Below, one piece after another: positions 1-11,764 of a stretch of DNA of 64,000 nt. The notes under the pieces are model-generated. The model saw nothing but the letters and a program-made list of their open reading frames with translations. It did not search any database and was not told the origin of the DNA. The DNA comes from Aquila chrysaetos chrysaetos (taxonomy: Eukaryota > Chordata > Aves > Accipitriformes > Accipitridae). The position numbers and the translations under genes were made by a program. The stretch spans positions 41,615,120 through 41,679,119 of the forward strand of contig NC_044006.1 of NCBI RefSeq assembly GCF_900496995.4, read 5' to 3'. Positions within the stretch are counted from its first letter, which is position 1; every line of letters starts with the position of its first letter.

Positions 1-2180
1 CTGCATAGTACTCCGTAACAGAACTACTTTCTCTGCGTTTTATTTACATTTCCTTAAATCAAAGCCAGTCTCTCTCTATCGAAATTCAGCATCGGGAAGG
101 AATGTCAGCGCTGAGCTATTTTTTCCACGCACTGTTTCAAAGATTCAATTCTTTCTAGGGATAAAGAGTAACAGCCACTCCCCGCTTTCTAACAAGAGCC
201 TTCCTATCAAATGTTTGTCTACAATGGCATTGCTAAACTTATGATGATTAATTATTTTTTTTCCTTGGGCAGTAAAATTATATTGAAATTAAAAAGTGTT
301 TATGCGTCGTCATCCTAAGTAATAACTTGGCACAGTACGCTCCATTATAATCGTGGATAAATTACGGCGCGAACAGTTTCCAAAACAAGAAAATCTTCTC
401 TAGTATGAACCACATCAAGATACTGCTTAATACACAAGCCATAATCATGTAGTGCTCCCAGGTTGCTTATAACTTATGAGCACCGGTTTATCACTACCTT
501 TTACTTCCCGGAAAAGCTCAGAAGGCAAAGAGAGGTAGTCCAGAGCTCACACGAAAAAAATAAATACAGTGAATCCCGCCTAGAGGATTATTTTTAAAGC
601 GTGTGAGAATATTGCGGTGACCGAAACCTTGCAATCTGCGCCCGTTCGCCGGTTCCTCGACTGGAAAAAAATACATTCAAATGAAAAGTGCGTTTTCAGG
701 CGCGGGGATGCAGCCCGGTTTTGTGAGCGACAAAATGAGAGATTTCAGAGGCTGTCTCAGAGGCAGCGTTATGCCTAACACGCAGAGGATGGGGGAAATA
801 AATAAGGTGGCCGGGACCCATGTCTGGGGGTCCTTTTAAGATTAATTCAGTGAAGACTTTTTGAGAAATCTTAAGGGTTGGCAGGGAAAAAAGCTGAAAG
901 CAAAATATAAAATAATTAAAAAAAAAGGTGGCGGCAGTAACACACACATGCAAAGGAAAATACATAAAGGTGCAAATTGTATAGAATGAGAGAGCTCGAA
1001 ATACAACCACCCAGCTAATCTATACGGTCCTACGCTATCCATATTTAAGTCTAGACATTGGTTATGTTTGCTGTTTCTTTCTTCTTGCATCTTGGTATGT
1101 TGTCACCAGAGGAGCAATTTATTGGTCTAATGTCATCTACTTCAGCCTCTTTGATCTTCTTGGTCGTCGTCTTGTTTGCATCGCATTCGTTTAACTTCTT
1201 GGGCCTTTATTCCTTTCCAGCAGCCTCTTCTGCCGGCGTGTTCCCACATCGCGATTGAGACCGCAGGGATATTGTCTAATATTGGCGAATTGGAAGAAAT
1301 AACCAAAGGGGGCTCTTTTGCCAGCTTCTCCCTTACGCCTGCGAATAACAACTGCGTTTTCGCTTACTTAACGCTTGGCAAATATCTACATACAGCGGCC
1401 ACATTTGCGTGCTCTGAAGCACCAATATCTCAGGATCTGGCTTTAGAGAATTTACTTGCTTCTGTCAGTAACCTATATTCATGGGGCTGCAATAACCGCG
1501 CATAAAGAGTCCCAAAGGGTGCGCGCGCGCGCGCGCGCGCGCGTGTGTGTGTGTTGGAGGTGTGCGGGGCGGGGGGGGGGAGAGGGTGTCCCACGTTTAC
1601 AAAACGTAAAGTTTAGGGTCCGTGCGAAATATCGCCAAGAACAATTTTAACTGGTGAGAAAGTCTTTGTACACGGGGCACCAAACTATAATTGAAAGGAG
1701 AATTTCCGGGGCAATTCCATTGTGCTCCTTCCAGTTTATGATGTGCAATACAGGCAGGCAGTAAAAGCTGTCTTTACCAGGACTCCCTGTCTGAGGGAAG
1801 GAAACTCATTTTACGATCCGTTTAAAGGAAGGGCACGGTGCAGCATCCTCAATGGAGAGCCATTCGCATTGTTGGGGAGCCCAGTGTTTAGAAAAGCAGC
1901 AACGCTCCCCGTCATCCGAGCGTACCGCTGCCGCCTCACGCTTAGGACGGTAAGGTAGGTAGGACGGAAAGGTGAAAGGGGCATTAAACGGGCGGCTGAG
2001 ATTTGAAGCCATTTGCAGGCGATTTCTTCAAGTCGGGGGGGTGGTGGGTGGGTTTATTTTGCTTTTTTTCTTTCGGAGGCGCTCAGAAAGTTGGGTCCTC
2101 GCTTTTTTTTCCCCTCATTTTTGGTGTTCCCCCCCTGGGAGAGTGACCGTGGTTTTTTTTTCCTGGGGGCAGGACGGGGG
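1..2180. other. 5' flank of HOXA7 (HOXA9-HOXA7 spacer)
   Basis: No coding region is supported here; the open frames are short and lack homology or codon structure. The stretch is AT-rich up to about 1.5 kb. It holds an ATTA-rich block at 240-300 with one PBX-HOX-type site (TGATTAATTA, 245-254), an alternating purine/pyrimidine repeat at 1521-1554, and then rising GC content toward the HOXA7 promoter. By cluster order the next gene to the left should be HOXA9, but none of its exons is inside the window. Confidence 0.7.
1521..1554. repeat. (GC)n-(GT)n alternating dinucleotide repeat
   Basis: About eleven GC units run directly into about six GT units, giving 34 bases of strict purine/pyrimidine alternation. 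Such sequence is prone to Z-DNA. It lies 1.2 kb upstream of the HOXA7 start. Confidence 0.9.
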
Positions 2181-2500
2181 ACACGACGGACGGACACCGG
2201 CGGGTCTCATTCCGGGGGGCGCCTTCATTTTCAAGGCTCGGGCAGCCCTGCAGGGCCGGCGGGGGCCGGGCGTGGCGGGGCCCGGCGGCCGGGGTTTACC
2301 CCCCCCCGCGCTTATTTTCCTTGCGGAAAAGCAACGCGAGGGTGACCAGCAGCCTCCTTTAAAGTTCATTTTTTATTTTCCTTCATTTTTCGCAACACGG
2401 CCCCCCCGCTCCGTCTGAAGGACCACATGGTGTGTGCGCGTGTGTGTGTGTGTGTCCCCACGCCCCGCGGCGCCTCCGTCGGGGGGCGAGGGGGCGGCGG

Positions 2501-2515
2501 CGGCTGGAGGGCGCT
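2501..2515 (+). promoter_or_regulatory. CTCF-like motif upstream of HOXA7
   Basis: CGGCTGGAGGGCGCT matches the CTCF core consensus CCASYAGRKGGCRSY at 12 of 15 positions, including the whole right half (AGGGCGCT type). CTCF boundaries are known between HOXA7 and HOXA9 in mammals. The GC-rich setting makes chance matches likely, so this is a candidate only. Confidence 0.3.
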
Positions 2516-2522
2516 GCCGGGC

Positions 2523-2523
<1 letters not shown>

Positions 2524-2561
<38 letters not shown>
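2524..2561. repeat. CGG triplet repeat, about 12.7 units
   Basis: An uninterrupted CGG tract of 38 bases lies in the HOXA7 CpG island, about 230 bases before the start codon. It could lie in the promoter or the 5' leader. Confidence 0.9.
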
Positions 2562-2715
2562 TCCCCGGCCCGTCCATGGCCGGGCACCGGCGGGCCGCGG
2601 CCGGCACCACCTGTGAGGCGGGCGGGGATTGGCGGGCGGCGTCATATGACCGGTCACGTGCTCGAGGCAGCTCAGTCCAAAAGAAAATGGGGTTTGGTGT
2701 AAATCTGGGGGTGTA

Positions 2716-2793
2716 ATGTTATCATATATCACGCTACCTCGTAAAACCGACACTGAAGCCTGCCGGACAACAAATCACAGGTCAAAATTATGA
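2716..2793 (+). other. HOXA7 upstream ORF overlapping the start codon (ATGA)
   Basis: A 25-codon open frame starts at the ATG at 2716 and ends with TGA at 2791-2793. The HOXA7 ATG is 2790-2792, so stop and start overlap as ATGA. This geometry can allow termination-reinitiation. Whether the frame lies in the mRNA depends on the transcription start, which the sequence does not show; the segment looks like the conserved HOXA7 leader known from mammals. Confidence 0.5.
2767..2778 (+). promoter_or_regulatory. Leader box ACAACAAATCAC shared with HOXA6
   Basis: This 12-base string lies 12 bases before the HOXA7 ATG. The identical 12-mer lies at 11730-11741, 24 bases before the HOXA6 ATG, and its core ACAAATCA recurs at 16038-16045, 22 bases before the HOXA5 ATG. 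Matching position relative to three paralogous starts points to common ancestry and retained function (promoter or leader RNA element). Confidence 0.6.
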
Positions 2794-3165
2794 GCTCTTC
2801 GTATTATGTGAATGCGCTTTTTAGCAAATATACGGCGGGGGCTTCTCTTTTCCAAAATGCAGAGCCTACTTCTTGCTCCTTTGCAAGCAACTCCCAGAGA
2901 AGCGGCTATGGACCAGGCGCGGGTGCCTTCGCCTCCTCCATGCCCGGCTTGTACAATGTGAACAGTACCATATATCAAAGCCCGTTCTCTTCCGGATACA
3001 GCCTGGGCTCTGATGCCTACAACCTGCATTGTTCCTCTTTTGATCAGAACATTCCCGTCCTCTGCAATGAGCTAACCAAACCCAGCTGTGAGAAAGCGGA
3101 GGAAAGCAACCTGCACAACCAGGCTGAGCCTAATTTCCGGATATACCCCTGGATGAGGTCTTCAG
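2790..3165 (+). CDS. HOXA7: HOXA7 homeobox protein, exon 1
   Basis: Exon 1 encodes residues 1-125 plus the first base of codon 126. It opens with the Hox MSSSYYVN N-terminus (activation domain) and ends with the PBX-binding hexapeptide IYPWM (YPWM at residues 119-122). The ATG at 2790 is chosen because the N-terminus aligns from residue 1 with known HOXA7 proteins. The donor is TCAG|GTAGGG at 3166, phase 1. The full protein is 219 aa, about 10 shorter than mammalian HOXA7 and matching avian HOXA7 as I remember it. HOXA7 is a nuclear DNA-binding regulator of trunk identity that binds ATTA-type sites with PBX partners. All neighbours are on the same strand. Confidence 0.97.
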
Positions 3166-4529
<1,364 letters not shown>

Positions 4530-6045
4530 GGAGTCCCACTCGAGGAAGGGATCTCTTAGTATAATGTATGCACATGACAGTTGGAAAAGCTCCCTTTAAA
4601 GGAAAAAAAAAAAAAAAGAGAGAGACTCACTGTTTTTATTTAAAAAAAAAAAATCAGTTCCCTTTAATAATCATCTTGCAAGCGAGTGTTTGCAAACATG
4701 AAAACGTTTCTTGGGGTGGTTTTCCAGCCTTCTCTCCACTCTCTCGTACTCCCCAAACCCGCCCTGTGCCGAACCTTTCGGTGATATCTCCTAAGAGCAT
4801 CCTACAATCATTTGTTTTTTCGTTTACCCAAACCTGGGTGGGTTTGTCCAGGGGACATTTCAGTGGGAGAAATGCTGCTTGCACAGATAGTAAACCGTGA
4901 CCTTCCGAAGTAACTACCTGACTCAATAGTCCCAATCATGTGTAAAGGGGAAAGTGCATTAGGCTCATATTAAGAAAAACTACCTAATTTTGAATAAGTG
5001 GCTCTGCACTTCTCTTTTTTTTCTTTTTTTTTTTTATTATTGTTAGAAAAGTATCATAACTAACAGCTACACTAACAAAAGGTTAAACAGCAAGTAAGGG
5101 GGAAAAAAAAGATCTTCCACAAACCACTACAATCTACAGCAATGATTTGTACTACCTATTTTCCAGACTACCTATATATCTTGCTCCGCCTACCTATCTT
5201 CGAAAGTATACTGTATTTTAGTAGTCAGAAGAAGATAACATTACTAATGTGAATCGCTAAATGCTTTTAGAAATGTAAGTGTAGTCGTTCGAAAAGCACG
5301 CATCAATAGCTTTGGTATAGAATTTGGTACCGAAAAGGCTGAATATATTTAAATTTAAAATAATATATTTATTCCAAAGCAATTATAAATGAAAACCATA
5401 TGCTGCAATGTATCTTTGTTCTCGATTCTTTACTATTCCGAGTGAGGAAGCAAACACACGCCAATATTGTACAAAGCGGTTTAATATCTCGCGTTGGCTT
5501 CTACCTTCGTCTGCCTCTGCTAAAGGCCGTTTTCTTATTCTAGGCTGATCTTACTTAATATAGCGGAAAGTGTTCTTTGAAAAGTGAATTTAAATGACCA
5601 TGTAACCACCTTTAAAAAATCCCTGTTTGTCCTGATTATCCGAACGTGTTAATATGTAATACCGTGACTTTTCCTACAATAGCAGATACTGTATATTTGA
5701 ACGATTTTTTTTTTTGTCATTTATATTCGTCTTGGAGCTCATTTGTAAGATCATGTCATAAATTGGGAAGTATGTAATTAATTTGGAAACTTTGTAGCAT
5801 GATGTACTGTTAAGAACTCTGTATAAATCCGTCTTGAAGGTTTGGCTAAAGTTTATTCAAAAATTGTATGTTACAATGTGTTTCGATGTGTTCGTTGTGA
5901 ACATTTGGATATGCCGTGTAAGTATTGGAAGTGGAAAAAAAAAATGTCTGTGAACTCTCTTTGGAAGTGATACCGTGTACAAGTATCTCCCACGATAAAT
6001 GTGTTTTATGTTACACAGAAAATAAATATGCTTGTTGACAATGAA
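4530..6045 (+). other. HOXA7: HOXA7 3'UTR with poly(A) signal at 6021
   Basis: About 1.5 kb of AT-rich sequence follows the stop and ends near AATAAA at 6021-6026, followed by T/GT-rich sequence. The length suits a HOXA7 3'UTR. It carries four miR-196 seed matches, annotated separately, and AU-rich segments such as 5341-5375. Confidence 0.75.
4913..5174 (+). promoter_or_regulatory. Array of four miR-196 target sites
   Basis: Matches to the miR-196 seed (ACTACCT, 8-mer ACTACCTA) lie at 4913-4919 (7-mer), 4979-4986, 5151-5158 and 5167-5174 (8-mers). A weaker CTACCTA follows near 5190. miR-196 is encoded within Hox clusters, and HOXA7 is an established multi-site miR-196 target in vertebrates. 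Repression would sharpen the posterior limit of HOXA7. Confidence 0.85.
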
Positions 6046-8000
6046 TTGTGTTTCTTTATTAGGGAAACAGTTCGAAGGAAGCATCAAAAAATAATTTACA
6101 CAGACAAATAAAGAAATTAGACCACATAAATCTTTTTTTTTTTCTTTTTCCATAATCAGAAGGGAAAAAAATTCCAAGGTGATGAATTGATAGGAATCAG
6201 TCAATTTCTCTATCTCCACTTTGTGATTTTTTTTTTTTTTCCTTAGCGCAGTTGATTAATAAAGCGGAAAGCCATCTTTATGGGAGGGCTTCCTTCCACG
6301 GTGTTCCCGTGTCCTCTTGCAATCATAACCCCAGTCCAGGCAGCTAGCGATCAAGCCGAAATCGCATGCAGTGAAATAATATTTTGTAATGAACATAAAG
6401 TGCCATGCGAAAATTCCAAGTGTAAATGATCTGGTCGGGTACGTGTGTAGTTTGTGCGTGCGGCTTTCGGGGGCGGGGGGCATCGGAGTGGCATTAAAAA
6501 CAGGAAAAGTCGCCCCGCTTTAGAAAAATGTATCATTTTTTCCAGGTACCACGTAATGTCAAGGAGATCTAATATTTTCGATCTTTTTTAAAAATAAAAA
6601 AAAAAAACAAAAACCAAAACAAAACACAAAGCACAAAGCACAAAAAAAAAAAAACCCCAAACCCAAAACCAAAAACCTCGCCTGAAATGTCCCTTTATTC
6701 GGCCGAGTAAATACAGGTAGAACCAGAGCATCATTTGCGCAGAAGTTCCCTTTTTCTACTACACTCCGTTCCTGGTCAACGTACTAATTGTAATTTTAAT
6801 AAAATTAGTACAAACTCCAGGTCTTTTAAAAAACTCCAGGGCTGCCTCTGTGGTAAGATGGCGCCTCTCTAAGACCTGCCTCTTCTTAGTGATGAGGAAA
6901 AGGCCATAAATCCGTTGTTGTTTATGAAAATTTACAACTTTGCAATACAACTTTATGAGTTGTTCGGTTTTTCCATTGGTCGTTGTCGGTCATGTGGATG
7001 GTAACCGTGAACATGAACTTTTTTATAATTTCCCTTGCGAGAATAGAGCCGCATTCTTTTGCTGAGCTCTGTCCTGCTTCGGATCTCTCTGGCTTTCAAT
7101 CCCCATTTCATTTGTTCTTTGTAAGGCAATAGTGAACAAAGTGTGCGGAGGTTCGGCATAAGCAGCCGCCTAGAACACAGATCCGGGGATGGCAATTTCC
7201 AGTTCCCCCGCTGGAAGGTGTGGCATATTGGATTCAAAGCACTGGCGTGGCAGATTTTCAACTTGCAACCTGGCTAATTTCCTGCTTCTTCTGGCACCAA
7301 AAGGAGGGCGATTCGTCTCCTGTGCAGCCAAAGCGACAGCTGTCAAAGTCGCAGGGGCTCCTGTGAGCCAGAACCTAAAAGGTGAGAAATGTATATGACA
7401 CTACCGTAAGCAGGGAAACATGGCTTAATACGTTTAAATATTAGACATGTGCAATTAAACCAAATGGAAATGTTACCGGCCAAAAATAGAGGTGGCTGCA
7501 GCTCAGTTGATTTCGACTTAACCAGTGCATGCAATAATATGCCTAAATAAAATGTCTACTTTCTACTATTTAGCAAGGAAGCCGTGGATTTTTTTTTTTG
7601 TTTTCCACGAAGTTTATTTCTGTTTGCATTTGCCAGGGGGTTGCTGTGACATTCAGGTTATTTTCTAAGAATTGAGGTTTACAGTATCAATCCGAGGGGA
7701 TTTTTTTTTTTTTTCCAGCGCGAGGGGAAAAAAAAATTTGAAACCCCCAACATTAATTTATTTCGCAGCATTAATTTAAAGTTCATTTGCGGCCGCTGAA
7801 ATGCAGAATTAGCTTATTTTTTACTATTTCAGAAAAAAAAAAAAACCAAAAACCAAAAACCAAACCAAAAACCACCAGTCAGCACAACGTCTCCTGGCTC
7901 CCCTGGCATGTCCAGGAGGAAGGTTATTTCTAGCCGGGGGGAAAACAGCGCGAATGTGGCTTTGATTTTCTTTATCAGATCAAGCGCTGCCTGCAAAATC
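6046..8000. other. HOXA7-HOXA6 spacer, AT-rich left part
   Basis: No gene is seen. The stretch holds A/C-rich low-complexity sequence at 6590-6680, a YY1-like site at 6855-6865, one GCCATAAAT at 6903, and T-rich runs around 7690-7740. Blocks with balanced composition such as 6840-7060 look like conserved non-coding sequence, but alignment is needed to say so. Confidence 0.6.
6855..6865 (+). promoter_or_regulatory. YY1-like site AAGATGGCGCC
   Basis: The site matches the YY1 consensus AAGATGGCGGC at 10 of 11 positions. YY1 has been linked to Polycomb recruitment and to HOX regulation. Binding here is an inference. Confidence 0.4.
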
Positions 8001-9100
8001 CCCATGCCCCGCGCCGTGGGTCCCTCGGAACAGCGTTGTTCCCGGCGCTTTCCGGCGTGGGTAGCTTGCGCGCCCCGGCTGCGCGGGGTGGGCTTGGCGA
8101 CTGCGAAACCGATTTCAGCGCCGGAGACGGAGCTTTTTTCCACCCTTTCTCTTCTCGTTGCGACTGTTACGGTGCGGCGCTGGGGCGGGGGGAGCGGCGG
8201 CTGGCGGGCCGGTGCCCCGCGGTGTGTGCCGGCGAGGCGGGGAGGGGGTGGTGGTGATGTGGGGGGTGGGGGTGATGGGGGGGGAGCGGGGCCCCGGGGA
8301 CGGTGCCCCCGAGACCCCCCGCCGCCGCCCGGCTTCGCTCCCGCCTCCTCATTGCGAATGAGCGGCTCGGAGCGCGTTAAGCGTTGGCCCCGGCTCTGGT
8401 TGTGCTGCCGGGCTGATAAAGCATTGCATTTGCATTGCATTGCGGTATCCTCCGGACTGGAGCTGCAGCGAGCGCCGGATTATTTATTGCGGAGCGGCGG
8501 GTGCTCAGTGCTGCCACGGCGTGGCGGAACGGCGGAGGCGGGCGCGGAGCGGCCCCCGCAGCCCCCGGGAAGGGCAGCGCCGGGAGCCTGCCATGCTCGG
8601 GGCAACCCCCCAAAAAAGACACCCCCGCACACACCCAAAAAAGGGAAAAAAAAAAAAAAGACGAAGAAAATAAATCCGGCCTACCTTTTTCTACGGGAGC
8701 ATCCGAGCTCGCCCCCGGGCAAGATATTCCGGCAGGACGGGCTCTGCCCCCTCCCCTTCCCCTCCGCTTGTACCTCGGTGTGTGTCAACTGTAAAATATC
8801 ACAGTGGGAGCTGGCTGGGGAGGACCCGCCCGCGTCCCCCCGGCCAGGCTCCCCATACCCCGCCAGTCTAAACAACGGTTCGCCTTGCCCAAACTGTTTG
8901 GATTAGGAGCTATTAGTTAAAGGCTGGTTTTGGTGACGCTGCCGAGCACGAGAAGGATTTGTAAGTGGTTTTATATAGGAGGAGAAGGAGGCTTTTAAGC
9001 TTAAGAGGGGAACTGCCCCCGCACCTGCATCCGAGGGTGGCTGGGGTTGCCGGCCGGGTGTTCGGCGGGAGGAGGAAGGCGAAGTGTTTGGTGGAGGAGG
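8000..9100. promoter_or_regulatory. CpG island in the HOXA7-HOXA6 spacer
   Basis: A GC- and CpG-rich stretch lies 2.7-3.8 kb upstream of HOXA6 with no coding gene. It contains an octamer cluster at 8421-8443. Unmethylated islands across Hox spacers commonly carry Polycomb marks or start long or non-coding Hox transcripts; which applies here cannot be told from sequence. Confidence 0.5.
8421..8443 (+). promoter_or_regulatory. Octamer flanked by repeated ATTGCAT
   Basis: The stretch holds GCATTGCATT followed by TGCATTGCATTGC. A perfect POU octamer ATTTGCAT (8428-8435) is embedded between copies of ATTGCAT, a C/EBP-type half site. It sits inside the spacer CpG island. Confidence 0.45.
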
Positions 9101-10620
9101 TGCTGAGGGTGCGGGGAATTCCGAAAACAAATAAAAGGCGGATGAAATACACGGGTATCGCAAAGTGTGACCTTGTTGCGGTGGCAAAATGCAGCGGCTG
9201 GCTTTTCTGCTTTCCGGGCGGGGGGGGGGAAGGAGGGAGGGAGGGAATGGTGAAGGGAAACTGCTGCGAAATGTGTCCGGGCAGGGCATTTCCCCGGCAG
9301 AGCTGGGGGGTAACAGATTATTGTAATTCGGGTTTTTCTGGGGGTAGGGGGAGGAGCGGAGAGGACGCCTGAATGTGACTGAAGCGGAGATTGCAGTGCA
9401 GATTGTTTAGCTGTCACTGTAACTACTCTAACACGACCCAGCCAGGCAAACGTGCATGTTTCATTCCTTTTAATAGCGTGGGATCAACGAAGAAATGTTT
9501 TCGCTGCCTGCGGTCGGGCTTTCGACAGTTCGGTTTGGACGCGAACAATAACTTGAAAAAGAGGAAAGAAACAAAAAGAAAAAGAGAGGAAAAAAGAAAT
9601 CAGTCTGTAACCGATGCTATAAAATGTAAATATAACTAAGCCTGGTGCGATGTTTTTATTTTGGTCTCTGTGTGATGGATTCAAACAAAAGACCGTCTGG
9701 CCACAACTTTTTAAAGTAAGGCCGGTGGGTTTCGCTTGCCCCGAGTATTCATTTTTCACGGTGCGTTTTCGTTCTGACCTATGTTGGCGAAAATCTGCTC
9801 TTTTCAAAACCTCTTTGTATTTAGCGTGCTGTGTGCTTGTTTGCTGGCGTTCCCTCCTTTTTTAACTCTATTCGCACTGAGTAAAAAAAAACTTTTTTCT
9901 GGAGAAGGCTGGCTTTCAAGAAATACACGTTTCTGAAATGACCTCCCAAAGCATGCAGCTAGCGAGCTGTAATTCTACCAGGTGTGTTTATGGATTAGCC
10001 GGGCTGAAGCGGTTAAGGAAGTTGGGGGGGGGGGAAAATTGGAGGCAATCAACATCTGAATGTGAAAGTCCAGCTGAGACTGTGAACAATACAAAGTATT
10101 GTGGAGCGATGTTTTAACTCACTACTGTTTTATAGGTATCGTAATCTGCCCCCGGAAATGAGACAAATAGTCTCCCAACAACAACAAAACTCTCCTTTGA
10201 AAGCTACTTTAGGAAACGGGGCTCGTACGCATGTCACTTTCCGTCAGAGCGCGTTTAAAATTAGGCTATTCAATCTGTTGTAATGGGCACGGATTATGAG
10301 TAAACACAGCTCGGAATGAACAACCTCATGTTATCTCCAGGAACTGCAGGGTTACGGCTGAATTAAAAGCGCCTCAGCGAATTTCATCAGCATTGTTACT
10401 GTCCCTGCCCTGGGCCAAGAATTATATTTCCGCTATAGGGTAACTGCCATGTTGAAAAATGAAGGTGGAAATGTTTCGTGTATTATTTTTTTCCCCTCTT
10501 AGAGACACACATCCGCGTTCAATCAAATTATTCGGAGCAACAACGAAACCGATTGGCTTCTGCTGACTCATTAGCGGGGCTGTATTAATTAGGAATAGTC
10601 CTACTGGCTCGTTTTTGAAT
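9100..10620. other. HOXA7-HOXA6 spacer between two CpG islands
   Basis: No gene is seen. The sequence is of mixed composition, with purine-rich low complexity at 9550-9600 and a MARE/AP-1-like TGCTGACTCA at 10561-10570. Nothing else could be assigned. Confidence 0.55.
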
Positions 10621-10649
10621 TTGAATGTTTGATTCCCTCGGCTCGACTC

Positions 10650-11640
10650 TGGCGGGGGGGACCCGGGGAGAAGAGACACGTGGAACTTTCTCTGGGCTGC
10701 TCGGGGGGCGCCCGGAGCCCGCCCAGCCCTGCCCGGGGCCTTCTCGGGCACTTGGTGCAAGCCGAAAATCCCCCCTCCCCAGAAGGCCACCGTTTCCTGC
10801 CCCAGCCACAACCTCCGCCTTAATTAGGGGGGTGTTCATTAAGATACGAGACCTCTTCCACGCAGGACGCATTAGCCTCTCTCACAAAAGCCGGGTTCGG
10901 CGCCGAGGCCGGCTCCCCGAGCTCCGAAGGGAAGCCTCAGCGGAGGGGCGATTTCCGAAAAAAAAAAAAAACCCAACCCCAAGAAACCAAAAAACCAAAC
11001 CCCAACAAAAAAACCCCAAAACAAAATCGCCTAAAAACCCCTGGATGCGGTTGTGGCATCGCGGTGGGAAAACGGAGAGAGGCCGGGCCGTGCCCCCCCT
11101 CCCGGCACTGCGCGGCCCTCCGCTCCCCCCTTTCACGTGCTGCCTCCGCTCCAAACTTTCCCCCCCCGCAGCACCCACCGCCGCCGCCGCCACCTCCCTC
11201 CTCCTCCTCCTCCTCCTCCGCGGCCGAGCCGGGGGCTGCTGGCCCACCCCGCCAGCGGGGCTGCGCGGCTCCCTCGGGGGCGACGCGCCTGTCGTGGGGC
11301 CGCCAACTTTTAAAGGCGCCCCCCCCCGTCCCCCCCGCAGCCGCGGGGGGGGGGTGCGGGGGGTGTCCCCCTGTCCGCCGCTGTCGCGCTGCCCGCTCCT
11401 GCCGGGAATTATTACTATTACTGTTATTATTGGGATATTTTTTCCTCCGGAGGGGCGGCGCCGCCCCGGGGGCGCGGCCGGTCCCCGCGGCGTGGCGTTG
11501 CGCGGCGCGGCGTTGCGCGGGGCTGCGCGGGGCGGCGCGGCGGGGCCGGGGCTGCCGGTAAGTTGGCGGCGCGGTGGCGGCGGCCCCGGGGGAGCGGGCG
11601 CCGCGCGCGCTCCCATTGGCCGCCCCGCCGTCAGCTGCTC
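10650..11640 (+). promoter_or_regulatory. HOXA6: HOXA6 upstream CpG island
   Basis: An extremely GC-rich kilobase ends about 130 bases before the HOXA6 start. It includes CCT/CCG triplet runs near 11180-11220 and a degenerate GCGCGGGGCT-type array at 11490-11550. Open frames across it exist only because stop codons are rare in such sequence. It probably contains the HOXA6 promoter. Confidence 0.6.
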
Positions 11641-11693
11641 CTATTTTCTGCTGTCGCTTTTGGCGCTCGGCCATCCAGAAACAAACCACTTCG

Positions 11694-11726
11694 ATGACTC
11701 CTAATAGTTATCGCCAGATGTACTAA
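11694..11726 (+). other. HOXA6 leader upstream ORF
   Basis: A 10-codon frame runs from the ATG at 11694 to TAA at 11724, with a second in-frame ATG (11718) forming a two-codon nested ORF. It ends 38 bases before the HOXA6 ATG. It matters only if the leader begins upstream of it. Confidence 0.35.
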
Positions 11727-11729
11727 TAC

Positions 11730-11741
11730 ACAACAAATCAC
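11730..11741 (+). promoter_or_regulatory. Leader box ACAACAAATCAC of HOXA6
   Basis: Identical to the box before HOXA7 (2767-2778), here 24 bases before the ATG. Confidence 0.6.
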
Positions 11742-11764
11742 GGTCCGGGAGAGGGGGAGAGCAA

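Larger units (their letters stand above)
2180..2670 (+). promoter_or_regulatory. HOXA7: HOXA7 CpG-island promoter region
   Basis: Very GC- and CpG-rich sequence ends about 120 bases before the HOXA7 start. It includes the CGG tract at 2524-2561, a CTCF-like motif at 2501-2515, and a compact block at 2643-2662 with CATATG, the palindrome TGACCGGTCA (2647-2656) and the E-box CACGTG. The transcription start itself cannot be fixed from sequence; no clear TATA box is seen. Confidence 0.6.

Noticed and set aside
1-2700. miR-196b or HOXA9 sequence at the left edge
   Set aside because: miR-196b lies between HOXA10 and HOXA9, further left; neither a miR-196 hairpin nor a HOXA9 homeobox is present.
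7908-8906. A 332-codon + frame in the HOXA7-HOXA6 spacer
   Set aside because: Same cause: GC-rich stop-poor DNA, low-complexity product, overlapping open frames in other frames.
10561-10570. TGCTGACTCA as a kreisler/MafB hindbrain element
   Set aside because: Only a partial MARE, and it lies near HOXA6, not at the HOXA3 locus where kreisler control is known.
10625-11704. A 359-codon + frame and overlapping minus frames of about 250 codons before HOXA6
   Set aside because: CpG-island sequence with few stops; low-complexity Pro/Arg/Gly/Ala translations with no family resemblance, open on both strands at once.
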